DNA of 64,000 bases from Deltaproteobacteria bacterium (GCA_021781535.1 JAJXWO010000014.1:1-64000), one strand, 5' to 3'. Counted from the stretch's first letter, positions 18,570 through 27,986 are shown. A program made the numbers and translations. Notes: a model not told the origin generated them from the letters alone.

Positions 18570-18682
18570 ATTTTCTCCACTTTCACCTGTCAGTGACGGG
18601 CGAATTTCACTTTAAATAGAATCTTTTTATCTATCTCACAAAATAACGCTGTTTGTCAAGATCAGCTCCACAGTGCGATCTA

Positions 18683-19003
18683 TTATTTATTTCCTGACCT
18701 GAGAATATCTACGATCGAAAACGCCCACACCATAAAAAATGCGGCAAGCACCGCTTTGCCAAAGCCGGATTCTCCGTCAAGTGCTTTCATCACCTCAGTT
18801 GGCGTTATACTGATCGCACCACCGGCGATCTGGGAGGCGATTACCGGAGAAAGCCCCCGCAGCAGAACAAACAGCGCCAATAGTAACACGATATTGACCA
18901 GTACGATAATGATCCCGCCTGCCATTTTACGGCCAAGATACAGCTGCCCGAGCCCCGGCAACACAAAGGCAGAAAGCAGCAAAGCAGCCAGTTTTTTGTT
19001 CAT
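18683..19003 (-). CDS. Small two- to three-helix membrane protein
   Basis: A 106-residue protein beginning MNKKLAALLLSAFVLPGLGQLYLGRKMAGG, a pattern shared with TM2/DUF5683-like small membrane proteins (PG-GQ-YLGR turn between two helices). A third hydrophobic helix (AVLAAFFMVWAFSIVDIL) ends the protein. Function unknown. The start at 19003 is preferred over an ATG nine codons earlier because the hydrophobic signal starts there. Gene neighbours are divergent yggT and, on the same strand, fabH. Confidence 0.65.
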   Translation of the reverse strand: MNKKLAALLLSAFVLPGLGQLYLGRKMAGGIIIVLVNIVLLLALFVLLRGLSPVIASQIAGGAISITPTEVMKALDGESGFGKAVLAAFFMVWAFSIVDILRSGNK

Positions 19004-19091
19004 AATCCAGTTTTCCCTTTCGTGATGCATGTACGTCTGTGAATTCTCTTCATCAATATTCTCTGGACAGAGCGTACGAACCGTTTCTGTT

Positions 19092-19120
19092 TTGACTTTG
19101 CCCGAGCATTAAGGCATAGT
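19092..19120 (+). promoter_or_regulatory. Sigma-70-type promoter for yggT
   Basis: TTGACT (19092-19097) is separated by 17 bases from CATAGT (19115-19120), 36 bases before the yggT start. Confidence 0.45.
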
Positions 19121-19155
19121 TACATCGATTTTACCCTGAACTCAGGAGCAAACCA

Positions 19156-19482
19156 ATGGTTCTCGTCGCAAATATACTGCTGGCCCTGGCCAAGCTGGTT
19201 GAACTGGCCAGCGGACTTCTCACTATTTACAAATACATTCTGCTGGCCAGCGTCATTATCTCATGGGTAAACGCCGATCCCTACAACCCGCTTGTCAATT
19301 TTATCTTTCGCGTTACAGACCCGATTCTGCGCCGCATTCGACGCTACATGCCTGACACCGGCATGCTGGATATTTCACCCCTGGTCGCCTTTGCCGCTAT
19401 CTATGTCCTGCAGATTGTCGTTTTTGATACCGCCTACGAATACCTGATAAGCGCCAGCATGACACTAAAAATGAGAGGTTGA
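19156..19482 (+). CDS. YggT-family membrane protein
   Basis: A 108-residue protein with two hydrophobic helices separated by a short loop containing the family hallmark WVNADPYNPLVNFIFRVTDPILRRIRRYMP. YggT proteins lie next to division or osmoprotection genes in many bacteria and are of uncertain function. AGGAG precedes the ATG. Monocistronic, with a strong terminator downstream shared with the convergent cold-shock gene. Confidence 0.85.
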   Translation: MVLVANILLALAKLVELASGLLTIYKYILLASVIISWVNADPYNPLVNFIFRVTDPILRRIRRYMPDTGMLDISPLVAFAAIYVLQIVVFDTAYEYLISASMTLKMRG

Positions 19483-19543
19483 CGCTCCGAATAGTACACT
19501 CTGTTCGGAGCGACGTGTTTTTGCTGCACTATCTGATTAAACC

Positions 19544-19579
19544 AAAAAAAAGCCCCGGAGAGTATCCGGGGCTTTTTTT
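19544..19579. terminator. Bidirectional rho-independent terminator between yggT and cspA
   Basis: GCCCCGGA and TCCGGGGC form a GC stem around a five-base loop, flanked by eight A and seven T, so it can serve both the plus-strand yggT and the minus-strand cold-shock gene. Confidence 0.9.
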
Positions 19580-19599
19580 GTTTTGGTACAAAGCGGGCC

Positions 19600-19800
19600 T
19601 TAAATTCTTGTTACGTTCGCGGCCTGAAGCCCTTTCGGACCCTTTGTTACTTCAAAAGTTACTCTATCGCCTTCTGCAAGGGATTTGAAACCTTCGCCTG
19701 CGATTGCGGAGAAATGGCAAAATACATCCTCGCCACCTTCCTGCTCAAGAAATCCAAAACCCTTGCTGTCATTGAACCATTTTACTGTTCCGTTTACCAT
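19600..19800 (-). CDS. cspA: Cold-shock protein
   Basis: A 66-residue single cold-shock domain, an RNA chaperone. RNP1 (KGFGFLEQ) and RNP2-like (DVFCHFSAI) motifs are intact, starting [20 protein letters not shown] precedes the ATG at 19800. Upstream codons in the same frame belong to the 5' leader. A leader of about 55 bases follows the predicted promoter and could carry the usual temperature-sensitive structure, though none was folded here. Confidence 0.92.
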   Translation of the reverse strand: MVNGTVKWFNDSKGFGFLEQEGGEDVFCHFSAIAGEGFKSLAEGDRVTFEVTKGPKGLQAANVTRI

Positions 19801-19861
19801 GTGCTTACTTCTCCTGATTCTTCTTAATGATTTTATCCAGATAATAATCCGAACTTTATGT

Positions 19862-19890
19862 ACTCTAACGTATCGCATAAACCAAGTCAA
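19862..19890 (-). promoter_or_regulatory. Sigma-70-type promoter for cspA
   Basis: On the minus strand TTGACT (19890-19885) and TAGAGT (19867-19862) are 17 bases apart, about 60 bases upstream of the cspA ATG. Confidence 0.55.
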
Positions 19891-19956
19891 GCAAATTAAA
19901 TCATGTTCTAACATTTTGTATATATTGTACTCGATGGGTTACTGAAAGCCGGAAGA

Positions 19957-20892
19957 TCACTTCCCGCGTACGACGGTACTGTCGGCACAGATGATTTCCC
20001 GTGCCTGGAGCAGTTGATCTTTGCTACCGTCTATCCAGTTGATACCTATGCCATGTCGCTCCATGCGGCGAAACCAGTTTCCCTGTCGTTTTGCAAAGTT
20101 GTGGATTGCACTGTTCAGCCGCTGAAACATATCGTTTTTATTCATGTCACCCCGAAGATAAGCCCCCACGTACCGATACTCAAGCCCGTAATAATCCAGG
20201 CGTTCCCACGCAATGCCACCGGCATGGAGGCGTTCTACTTCTTCTATCATACCGTTATCGAGACGCTCTTTCAGGCGTGCTGTTATACGTCGACGCAATG
20301 CTTCGCGCTCCCAGTGGATACCGATAACGGTCGACTGCAACCGGGTGAGCGGCTCGCAGGCTGCACCGTTTTCCGCCTCTCCCCGGGCAATTTCAATCGC
20401 CCGGACAGTACGCTCCCGGTCCGCCAGATCCGTACTGTTATGCTGATGTGGCTTGAGATGCCACAACTCCCGGACCAGTTCGTCATCGGTTTTCAGCGCC
20501 AGTTCTGCCCGCAGAGCGCCGTTAAACGGCACTTCGATCATGCGATAGCCACGCAGCGCGGCATCCAGATACATACCACTTCCACCGCACAGGACAGGTA
20601 CGGTGCCGCGGGAAGCAATCTCCGCAACGGATTTCAGAAATCTGCGCTGGAAGTCGAACACGCTGAATTCTTCTCCGGCATTCAAGATATCGATCAGATG
20701 ATACGGCACCCGGCCATATTCATGAAGATCTTTGCCGCTGCCAATATCCATCCCCCGGAAGACCTGACGCGAATCGGCCGAGATAACCTCCCCACCGTAC
20801 TCCTCTGCAAGGGCAACGGCCAGACGCGTCTTGCCGGAAGCGGTCGGGCCAAGAATAACGAGCATACCTAGCGGCGCCCCCGGCTCAATCAC
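19957..20892 (-). CDS. miaA: tRNA dimethylallyltransferase
   Basis: A 311-residue MiaA, which adds a dimethylallyl group to A37 of tRNAs reading U-starting codons. The P-loop GPTASGKT, SADSRQVFRGMDIGSGK and VPYHLIDI are visible, with the tRNA-contact region further on. The usual GTAKP after the DSRQ motif is replaced by GSGKD, a variant of part of the family. The start is GTG 20892 with GGGGGGT upstream; an ATG nine codons later is the alternative. It overlaps the uvrC stop by eight bases, so the two genes are co-translated. Confidence 0.87.
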   Translation of the reverse strand: MIEPGAPLGMLVILGPTASGKTRLAVALAEEYGGEVISADSRQVFRGMDIGSGKDLHEYGRVPYHLIDILNAGEEFSVFDFQRRFLKSVAEIASRGTVPVLCGGSGMYLDAALRGYRMIEVPFNGALRAELALKTDDELVRELWHLKPHQHNSTDLADRERTVRAIEIARGEAENGAACEPLTRLQSTVIGIHWEREALRRRITARLKERLDNGMIEEVERLHAGGIAWERLDYYGLEYRYVGAYLRGDMNKNDMFQRLNSAIHNFAKRQGNWFRRMERHGIGINWIDGSKDQLLQAREIICADSTVVRGK

Positions 20893-22717
20893 TGTGCACC
20901 CCCCTGTATACCGCTTCTGCTGTTGTCCGGTTCATCCCCGGGACAGCCAGAATTTCTTCCACCGTCGCCTCCTTCAGACTTCGGAGGCTGCCGAAATGCT
21001 TCAATAGGGCAGAGCGACGCTTGGGGCCGATGCCCGGAATCATTTCAACCCCCGAGACCAGCCCCTCTTTCCCGCGCAGCTTCCGGTGATACCCGATTGC
21101 AAAACGGTGCGCCTCATCCCGGATAGCTGTCAGCAGAAGCAGCGGTGCAGAGTTCTGACGCAGTACGACCGGATTCTTCCTGCCGGGGATAAACACCCGT
21201 TCATCGCTTTTGAAAACTGCCGGCGCAGCAGCATCGTGCCGAACACGGCTCTTGGCCAGCGACACCACATCAAAGCACCCTGTCAAACCCAGCTCGGCAA
21301 TAACCGCCAATACTGCATTCAACTGTCCGATACCTCCATCAACGACGACCAGATCGGGGAGAGCACTCTTTTCTCTGCTATCGACACTAAATCGACGGAG
21401 AAAAACTTCTCGCAGCATGGCAAAGTCGTCCTGACCGTCAACTGTTTTGATGCGATAATGGCGGTAGTTGCCACGGTCAGCCGTGCCGGACGTGAACACA
21501 ACACAGCTTCCCACCGAAAAGCGACCCTGAATGGTGGAAATGTCATAACATTCCATTCGCTGTGGAATCCGGGCCAACTGCAACCGGTCAAAAAGAGCGC
21601 TCAGCACCGCTTCAGCCGAGGCTTTCTTCTCATCACGCTCCCGGCAGGCAGACAGAGCATTTTTACCGGCCAGATCAACCAATTCCCGCTTTGTGCCGCG
21701 CTGCGGAAGCATGATGGACACTTTACTCCCTTTCAGCTCGCCGAACAGCTCGGCCAACGCCGCCTTATCCTCTATATCGAGCGGAAGCAGAATTTCTTCC
21801 GGGATAAAAGCCGTATCAGTGTAATACTGCTTCAGAAACGCCGAGATAGCCGTTGCATCGTCCAGCTCCCAGGCAACAGGGAACAGGCGGCTCCCGGTAA
21901 GAACTCCTGCGCGGATAAACAGCAGGGCCAGTTCGATCTGCTTCCCGTCGCGGTAAAAGCCAACCACATCACTGTCTCCACCGTGCAGCACAACTTTCTG
22001 TTTTTCGACCGTTGTCTCTATTGAGCGGAGCAGGTTTCGCCAGTGGGCCGCCTCTTCATAGAGCATGCGCTCCGAAGCATCAATCATGCGCCGTTTGAAC
22101 TCGGCCATGAGCTGCCGCCCTTTGCCTTCAAGAAAAAGCATGGCCCCGTCCACCAGGACCGCGTACGCTTCTCGCGAAATCAAGCCGTGGCAGGGCGCAC
22201 TGCACTGCCCAATCTGGTGGTAGAGACAGGGGCGCTTCCGGGACATGCAAGCGGCAAGCGGATAGTGCCGCAACGGGAATATCCGGATCATCTGCCGGAG
22301 GACCTCCCGCGCCGCCACCCCGGATGAATACGGACCAAAATAGCGCGCCCCGTCGCGAGGACGCTTGCGCACGACGGTAAAGCGCGCAAACTCTTCATGG
22401 GGATCAATCCGCAACGAAAAATACGTCTTATCATCTTTCAGGCTCATGTTGTAACGCGGATGGTGCTGCTTGATAAGCGTATTTTCGAGAAGGAGCGCTT
22501 CTTTCTCGGTATCGGTCAGCACAACATCTATATCGACAACTTTAGCCATCAAAAATTTAATGTGGTAGCGCGAATCGCCTGACGCATTGAAGTATGAGCG
22601 TACCCGCTGCCGTAAACTGCGCGCTTTGCCGACATATATTATTTCTCCGCCGGCATCGCGCATCAGATAGACGCCCGGAGAAGTCGGAAACATCCGTATC
22701 TTTTCTTCAAGGTTCAT
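20885..22717 (-). CDS. uvrC: Excinuclease ABC subunit C
   Basis: A 610-residue UvrC, the nuclease that makes both incisions in nucleotide-excision repair. Order of domains: GIY-YIG (GVYLMRDAGGEIIYVGKA), a Cys motif around CLYHQIGQCSAPC, the UVR helix, the RNase H-like 5' nuclease (ECYDISTIQG, LVVVDGGIGQL) and a C-terminal double helix-hairpin-helix (MIPGIGPKRRSALLKHFGS). ATG 22717 fits the usual N-terminus MNLEEKIRMFP; an earlier start adds 18 atypical residues. Co-transcribed with miaA. Confidence 0.93.
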   Translation of the reverse strand: MNLEEKIRMFPTSPGVYLMRDAGGEIIYVGKARSLRQRVRSYFNASGDSRYHIKFLMAKVVDIDVVLTDTEKEALLLENTLIKQHHPRYNMSLKDDKTYFSLRIDPHEEFARFTVVRKRPRDGARYFGPYSSGVAAREVLRQMIRIFPLRHYPLAACMSRKRPCLYHQIGQCSAPCHGLISREAYAVLVDGAMLFLEGKGRQLMAEFKRRMIDASERMLYEEAAHWRNLLRSIETTVEKQKVVLHGGDSDVVGFYRDGKQIELALLFIRAGVLTGSRLFPVAWELDDATAISAFLKQYYTDTAFIPEEILLPLDIEDKAALAELFGELKGSKVSIMLPQRGTKRELVDLAGKNALSACRERDEKKASAEAVLSALFDRLQLARIPQRMECYDISTIQGRFSVGSCVVFTSGTADRGNYRHYRIKTVDGQDDFAMLREVFLRRFSVDSREKSALPDLVVVDGGIGQLNAVLAVIAELGLTGCFDVVSLAKSRVRHDAAAPAVFKSDERVFIPGRKNPVVLRQNSAPLLLLTAIRDEAHRFAIGYHRKLRGKEGLVSGVEMIPGIGPKRRSALLKHFGSLRSLKEATVEEILAVPGMNRTTAEAVYRGVHSD

Positions 22718-22876
22718 GAGTGCAATCCTACACCGATTGCATTTGGAATGGGAAGTGTCTTTATTGAGCAAACAATTGCCTGTTTATGCAGCATATGCTG
22801 ATTATTTGGGCAATGGCCACCAACGAGTCATCATAAACATGTTCATAATATCAGCATATTACACCGGGCAGCCTGA

Positions 22877-22894
22877 TTGGCCGTTTTTTTGCTT
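22877..22894 (+). promoter_or_regulatory. Sigma-54 (-24/-12) promoter of amtB
   Basis: TTGGCCGTTTTTTTGCTT places GG at 22879-22880 and GC at 22891-22892, exactly 12 apart, as RpoN requires, 55 bases before the amtB start. It agrees with nitrogen control through an NtrC-type activator. Confidence 0.7.
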
Positions 22895-22948
22895 GCCGTC
22901 AGCACTCGCCCAAAGACGGGCAACAGACACCAACGGGGGTAATTCTGT

Positions 22949-24169
22949 ATGGAAACCATGTCAACGATGACTGGTCTGACAAGTAGTGCGGACGTTCTTT
23001 TTCTCATGCTGGGCGCAGTAATGGTTTTCGCAATGCACGCCGGTTTCGCCTTTCTGGAAGTCGGCTCGGTGCGAAAGAAAAATCAGGTAAATGCACTTGT
23101 AAAAATACTCACCGATTGGTCGATTTCTACGATTGTATATTTTTTAATCGGCTTTCCGATCGCCTATGGAATATCTTTTTTAAAGCCGGCAGGAGAACTG
23201 CTCGGCACAACCCACGGCTACGATCTGGTTCACTTCTTCTTCCTGCTCTGCTTTGCCGCATGCATTCCCGCCATAATTTCCGGCGGCGTCGCTGAACGGG
23301 CAAAGTTCTGGCCGCAGGTTACCGCCGGTGCCATCTTCGCCGGAATTTCCTACCCGATCTTTGAATCGTTGATATGGGGGCAGAACTCCGGCTATCTGCA
23401 ATCGCTTTTCAAGTCAATCGGTGGCGCCGAATTCCATGACTATGCCGGTTCGGTGGTCGTCCATTCCATCGGCGGCTGGATCGCACTACCGGCAATCATT
23501 ATCCTCGGTCCGCGCATAGGGCGCTACGTTCGCGGCAAATCCCACCCTATCATGGTCAGCAACATCCCTTTTCTGGCACTCGGATCATGGGTCCTGGCAA
23601 TTGGCTGGTTCGGCTTTAATGTCATGAGCGCCGGCAACCTGGAAAAAATATCCGGACTGGTGGCGGTCAACTCCCTGATGGCCATGGTTGGAGGAGTTCT
23701 CGCCGCCCTGGTGGCTGGCAAAAACGACCCCGGTTTTATCCACAATGGCGCCCTGGCCGGCCTGATTGCCGTCTGTGCCGGCAGCGACATCATGCACCCG
23801 TTGGGAGCCTTTCTGGTTGGAGGCATCGCTTCAATCATATTTGTGTACGGCTTCCACTATGAGCAGGAAACACTGAAAATCGACGACGTTCTCGGAGTAT
23901 GGCCTCTACACGGCATAATCGGTACCTGGGGAGGGATTGCCGCCGGGATTTTCGGGCAGAAGTTTTTGGGAGGAATCGGCGGGGTCAGTTTTGTTTCCCA
24001 ATTGAGCGGGAGCCTCCTCGCAGTTCTCTTTGCCATGGCCAGCAGTTTTGCGGTGTATGGCGTACTCCACAAAACCGTCGGAATCCGCCTGAACCAGGAG
24101 GATGAATTTGCCGGCGCCGACCTCTCCATCCACAACATAGAGGCCTACCCGGAAGACAGCATTCGATAG
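22949..24169 (+). CDS. amtB: Ammonium transporter (Amt/Rh family)
   Basis: A 406-residue protein with about 11 hydrophobic segments. Pore residues are present: the conserved twin histidines in HDYAGSVVVHSIGG and WPLHGIIGTWGG, plus AGFAFLEVGSVRKKN near the N-terminus. It conducts ammonium into the cell and is usually gated by a PII protein. No glnK/glnB gene follows, unlike most amtB loci; the neighbour is a surface-protein gene. A sigma-54 promoter lies 55 bases upstream. GGGGGT is the ribosome site. Confidence 0.93.
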   Translation: METMSTMTGLTSSADVLFLMLGAVMVFAMHAGFAFLEVGSVRKKNQVNALVKILTDWSISTIVYFLIGFPIAYGISFLKPAGELLGTTHGYDLVHFFFLLCFAACIPAIISGGVAERAKFWPQVTAGAIFAGISYPIFESLIWGQNSGYLQSLFKSIGGAEFHDYAGSVVVHSIGGWIALPAIIILGPRIGRYVRGKSHPIMVSNIPFLALGSWVLAIGWFGFNVMSAGNLEKISGLVAVNSLMAMVGGVLAALVAGKNDPGFIHNGALAGLIAVCAGSDIMHPLGAFLVGGIASIIFVYGFHYEQETLKIDDVLGVWPLHGIIGTWGGIAAGIFGQKFLGGIGGVSFVSQLSGSLLAVLFAMASSFAVYGVLHKTVGIRLNQEDEFAGADLSIHNIEAYPEDSIR

Positions 24170-24196
24170 AATCGCGAACCATCGTTTCGGGTATAG

Positions 24197-24253
24197 AAGA
24201 AGCGCCCTTACCTGAACTTTCGGGTGCAGAGAATCGCTTCTTGCGCACTTTTT
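24197..24253 (+). terminator. Possible terminator after amtB
   Basis: AAGAAGCG (24197-24204) and CGCTTCTT (24235-24242) can pair across a 30-base loop, with five T a little further on. The long loop makes it a weak candidate. Confidence 0.3.
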
Positions 24254-24347
24254 CAGGGCGATATATGTAACCGTACGCGGCTCATGTGCTCCTGTTGAAT
24301 CCGCACGGCGTAACGATTGCTAACGTACTGACATTCCGTTTCTTTCG

Positions 24348-24376
24348 TTGACAACGGCGCGGAGAGGTGCTACTTA
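24348..24376 (+). promoter_or_regulatory. Sigma-70-type promoter for the TPR/coiled-coil gene
   Basis: TTGACA (24348-24353) and TACTTA (24371-24376) are 17 bases apart, about 80 bases before the GTG at 24455. Nothing else recognisable fills this 285-bp gap apart from the possible amtB terminator. Confidence 0.55.
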
Positions 24377-24454
24377 GGAGGCATTTTACCTGCAGACTCT
24401 ATCTGCTCTCCGTGCGCCGTCAGCAGGGCCGCCGGCCAAAAGAGGTCCATTAAC

Positions 24455-27052
24455 GTGATATTATTGAGATTATGTCGCTACACCCTACTCCAGCTCCTGG
24501 TAATCCTCATCATAATTTCATCTCTACTTGCGCCTCCCGCCTATTGCCAGGAAACAGAGGATTCTCAGGTTTTTATTGCCGGATTCAATGCCTACCAGCA
24601 GAAGGATTACGCAACCTCGATCGAAAAGCTGAACGAAGTATTGAAAAAGTACCCGGACACCCCGCTCAAGGACATGACGCTTTTCTGGCTTTCCCGCTCC
24701 TACTATAAAGTTGGCAACCAGCAGGAGGCTGCCCGCTATCTTTCCCAGCTTTCCAAAGAATACCCGGACAGTCCGCTCAAAAATACCGTGGAGGATGAAC
24801 TTCTCTCACTGATGGCACGCTACGATAAAGGCGAAAAACTGCCGACCGGACCGCTTGCAGCTAAACAGGCTGACCTCCTGGCTGCCCGGAATGAAAATGC
24901 CGAAAAAATGCGGGTGGCAGCGGCACAAGCCGAAGAAGCGAAACAGGCTGCGGCAGCCGCCGAATCAGCACGCACTGCGGCACTCAAAAAGGCTGATGAA
25001 ATAGCCGTTGCACAACGGAAAGAAACGGCTCGCGCTGCAGCAGCACACGCAGAACAAGAGAAGATTGCGGCCGCTAAAAACGAAGAAGCGCTGCGACGTT
25101 CCGCTAAAACAAAAGAATCACTGCAATCCGAAGCGGCAGCCGAAACGGCCCGTATCACCGCACAAAAAGCCGAAGCGTTGCGCCTTGCCCGGATACAGGA
25201 TGAAAAAAAACGTGCCGAACAGGCTGAGGCCGAATTGGCGCACATGAATGCACAGAAGGCGGAAAACGAGCGCAAGGCGGCGGCAGAAAAAGCCGAACAC
25301 GAACGGCTTGCCCTTGCCAAGGCAGAAGAAGCCAGGCGCGCAGCGGCTGCTGCCGAATCGGCGCGGCTTGCTGCTCTCAAGGCCGAAAAAGCCCGCCTGG
25401 CAGAACAGAAGCTCACTGAAGAAAAGGCCAAAGCTGAACAATCGGCATATCGCGAGAAGGCGATTGCCCAGTATAAGACCATCATTGATAAATTCCCTAC
25501 GTCCGCTGCCGCAGTAACTGCTGCAGCAAAGCTGCGTGAATTGGGCATTGCCGTCGTATTGCCTCCTCAGGCAGCCGCAGCGCCCCTGCAGGAGAATTCC
25601 CAGATATTGCATCTTGAAGTTGCCCAGTTTGCCGGCTTCGAATTCACTATTCCCTCTCACCCGGATGCCTTCACCGTTGGTCGGCCGGTTGCCGTTCCGT
25701 TTGATGTCATTAACCGTGGCAACGGCACCGACTCGTTCTCCCTGCAATCAGCATTCCCTGCTGACTTCAAAACCAGTTTTGCCGCTGCCTCTGCTCCCGG
25801 AGCTGCAATCAGTCACACACCTCCTCTCGCACCGGGCGAAACGTTCAAGGGGATCATCGACCTTGTCATCCCACCTGCCAGCATTGATGGGCTGCGCATT
25901 TCATACCCGGTCAAAGCCGCTTCACGCCTGATGCCTGAAGCCAGCCAATCGAGGGAAGTCCGGCTGATTGCTTCTGCGCCGCTCCTTCGTGCCGTCATGC
26001 GCACGGATAGAACCAGGCCTCTCCCGGGTGACAAACTCGTATATCACATAGCAATCCTCAACGTCGGCTCAACCGCCGCCGAGGATGTGAACTTCCGCCT
26101 CAGTTTCCCGCCCCAATTCGACCCGGTTGACTACGCCGCGTCCGGATTCAAGCAGGAGATGAAATCTGCCCTGGTACTCGACGGAGTGCGGATTAAATCC
26201 GGAGAGAGCCGTGAGCTTACGGTAACCTTTCAGCTGAAGGACGACTCCCTGGCCGGGCAGGAACTGGCCATCCGTGGCGAGTTGATTGACACGGCACTTA
26301 AAACTACGGCGTCCTTTGTTTCAAACATGGCCACTGTTGAGACGCAGCGCGGTATTTCCGTTCGCGCCGGCTATAACAATCTGATAGCGATTCCCGGCCA
26401 GGCAATCACCCTCCCCTTTGTTGTCACCAACACCGGCAATATCAAGGAAAAGCTCAAGATACATTCCGTCATTACCGCTGCTCAGAGTGTCGTTATTTTT
26501 AACGATTTAAATCGCGACGGCATCCGCGAAGCGGGTGAACCAGCCATTGACGAGATTGGTCCACTGGCTCCTCGTGAAGAAGCCACTATCGCCGTGGAGA
26601 TCAAGGCACCACTCACTGCAGCAGACGGCAGCCGGGGGACTGTTACGGTTTCCTTTGTTTCAGAAGGGGATGCGACGCGTTCGGCATCAGGGTCAACACA
26701 ACTGACCTATTCGAGACCGGTTCTCAAAATGGTCATGTCAGGTCACGACGGCCGCCTCAAACCAGGTGACGTCGCTTCATTTGACCTGACAATTACCAAC
26801 AACGGCTCCAACATTGCGCGACTGGTAGAGCTGCAGAGCCTCTGGCCGGAGCAACTTGACCTGGTGGCAGCCGACCCCGCCACAACGGCCGTCAGCAACG
26901 GCACGGTTATCTGGCGCTACAAGGAACTTGGTTCCGGCGAAAAACGGAACATCACGGTTTCATTCAGGGTCAAGCCGGGCACCGGCGTTGGAACCGCTCT
27001 CCAGGTCAAAAACATGCTGACCTACGAAGACCAACTGGGGAACAGGTACTGA
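24455..27052 (+). CDS. Large exported protein: TPR, alanine-rich coiled coil, beta-sandwich repeats
   Basis: An 865-residue protein with a signal peptide ending near PPAYCQE. Residues 40-120 are tol-pal/BamD-like TPRs (FNAYQQKDYATSIEKLNEVL, then a second repeat with EYPDSPLKN). Residues 140-330 are a long Ala/Glu/Lys coiled coil like that of TolA. Residues 330-362 return to a TPR-like helix pair (AIAQYKTIIDKFPTSAAA). From 380 on lie at least three DUF11/CARDB-type beta sandwiches (VPFDVINRGNGTDSFSL, HIAILNVGSTAAEDV, FDLTITNNGSNIARLVEL). No cell-wall sorting or membrane anchor is seen at the C-terminus. Start is GTG with AGAGGT upstream. Followed one base after its stop by a LysM protein, which suggests a murein-linked surface complex. 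Function unknown. Confidence 0.75.
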   Translation: MILLRLCRYTLLQLLVILIIISSLLAPPAYCQETEDSQVFIAGFNAYQQKDYATSIEKLNEVLKKYPDTPLKDMTLFWLSRSYYKVGNQQEAARYLSQLSKEYPDSPLKNTVEDELLSLMARYDKGEKLPTGPLAAKQADLLAARNENAEKMRVAAAQAEEAKQAAAAAESARTAALKKADEIAVAQRKETARAAAAHAEQEKIAAAKNEEALRRSAKTKESLQSEAAAETARITAQKAEALRLARIQDEKKRAEQAEAELAHMNAQKAENERKAAAEKAEHERLALAKAEEARRAAAAAESARLAALKAEKARLAEQKLTEEKAKAEQSAYREKAIAQYKTIIDKFPTSAAAVTAAAKLRELGIAVVLPPQAAAAPLQENSQILHLEVAQFAGFEFTIPSHPDAFTVGRPVAVPFDVINRGNGTDSFSLQSAFPADFKTSFAAASAPGAAISHTPPLAPGETFKGIIDLVIPPASIDGLRISYPVKAASRLMPEASQSREVRLIASAPLLRAVMRTDRTRPLPGDKLVYHIAILNVGSTAAEDVNFRLSFPPQFDPVDYAASGFKQEMKSALVLDGVRIKSGESRELTVTFQLKDDSLAGQELAIRGELIDTALKTTASFVSNMATVETQRGISVRAGYNNLIAIPGQAITLPFVVTNTGNIKEKLKIHSVITAAQSVVIFNDLNRDGIREAGEPAIDEIGPLAPREEATIAVEIKAPLTAADGSRGTVTVSFVSEGDATRSASGSTQLTYSRPVLKMVMSGHDGRLKPGDVASFDLTITNNGSNIARLVELQSLWPEQLDLVAADPATTAVSNGTVIWRYKELGSGEKRNITVSFRVKPGTGVGTALQVKNMLTYEDQLGNRY

Positions 27053-27053
27053 T

Positions 27054-27872
27054 ATGAGAACACGCGCCCGTTATTCAACCGTCATCGCCATCATACTCTG
27101 TGCGGCACTGCCGGCCTGGGGCCAACAGTACCTGCTGTATGTCCCGCAACACACAGATTCCAGCCGGAACGCGCCCTCCCGTGAGGGCATACTTGTCCGG
27201 GAAATCGAAATCAAGAAGGGCGACACACTTTACGATCTTTCCCGCACATTCAGCGGCCACGGGATGTACTATCCCCAGATTCTGTTATTCAATTCCATAA
27301 AAAATCCGAACCTGATTTATAGCGGAGCGACTCTCAAGGTTCCGGTAACTCAAGAAAATGAAGGTCACGTTTCTGGACGTATCACCACACCGGCGGCGGC
27401 TCCTTCCCGCAAGCCGGTGGCCACCGAGGCAAAAAAGGCACCACTCAAAACTGAAGTACAGCCGCACGTCCGGAAAGCAGCCGGGGCTTCACCTGTTTCA
27501 CATCCGGATGCCGAACTTTCTTTGAAAGATTTGAAAAGGCCTGTATCGAAAAAAAACCGGACACACCATGTCGGCAAAAAAACGACTGGCCATACAAAAC
27601 AAAGTGCATCGCATGAGGCCCCACACGTGAAAGCACCGGCAGCGGCACAAGCTGCCGTCCACACAAAAACAGTTGCTACCGCTCCTGCAACCAACAGCCC
27701 CGTTGCCGGACAAAAACTTTTTGAATCAGCAGTAAAAGCATATCGTCAGGATGATTGCCGTACGGCACTTGAGCTGCTCGATCGCTATCTGGCAGAGTAT
27801 TCCGGTTCGCCTCTCGCTGCCGATGCGAATCTGTACAAAGCAGATTGTTATCTCAAGCTGTCCACGCAATAA
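27054..27872 (+). CDS. LysM-domain protein with a C-terminal TPR
   Basis: A 272-residue exported protein. The signal peptide ends at LPAWGQQ. Residues 50-100 are a LysM-type peptidoglycan-binding domain (EIKKGDTLYDLSRTF, then LIYSGATLKVP). Residues 110-215 are a Pro/Ala/Lys/His-rich linker. Residues 218-270 are a TPR-like hairpin (FESAVKAYRQDDCRTALELL, SPLAADANLYKADCYLKL). It starts two bases after the preceding gene and shares the TPR theme, so the pair probably acts together at the cell wall. Confidence 0.75.
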   Translation: MRTRARYSTVIAIILCAALPAWGQQYLLYVPQHTDSSRNAPSREGILVREIEIKKGDTLYDLSRTFSGHGMYYPQILLFNSIKNPNLIYSGATLKVPVTQENEGHVSGRITTPAAAPSRKPVATEAKKAPLKTEVQPHVRKAAGASPVSHPDAELSLKDLKRPVSKKNRTHHVGKKTTGHTKQSASHEAPHVKAPAAAQAAVHTKTVATAPATNSPVAGQKLFESAVKAYRQDDCRTALELLDRYLAEYSGSPLAADANLYKADCYLKLSTQ

Positions 27873-27986
27873 GCAACCGGTCAACTTCCGGTACGAAGTG
27901 TGTTGAAACGGCCGCGTGCCACTGCTCGCTTATATTTTATTTATCCTCACTCACGAACGATACGCATCTTACGAGGTTGATACATA

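Noticed and set aside
21086-22024. 312-codon frame antisense to uvrC
   Set aside because: uvrC is intact with all domains on the other strand; the frame has no family resemblance or ribosome site.
24820-25548. 242-codon Ala/Ser/Cys-rich frame on the minus strand
   Set aside because: Antisense shadow of the alanine-rich coiled coil; low complexity only.
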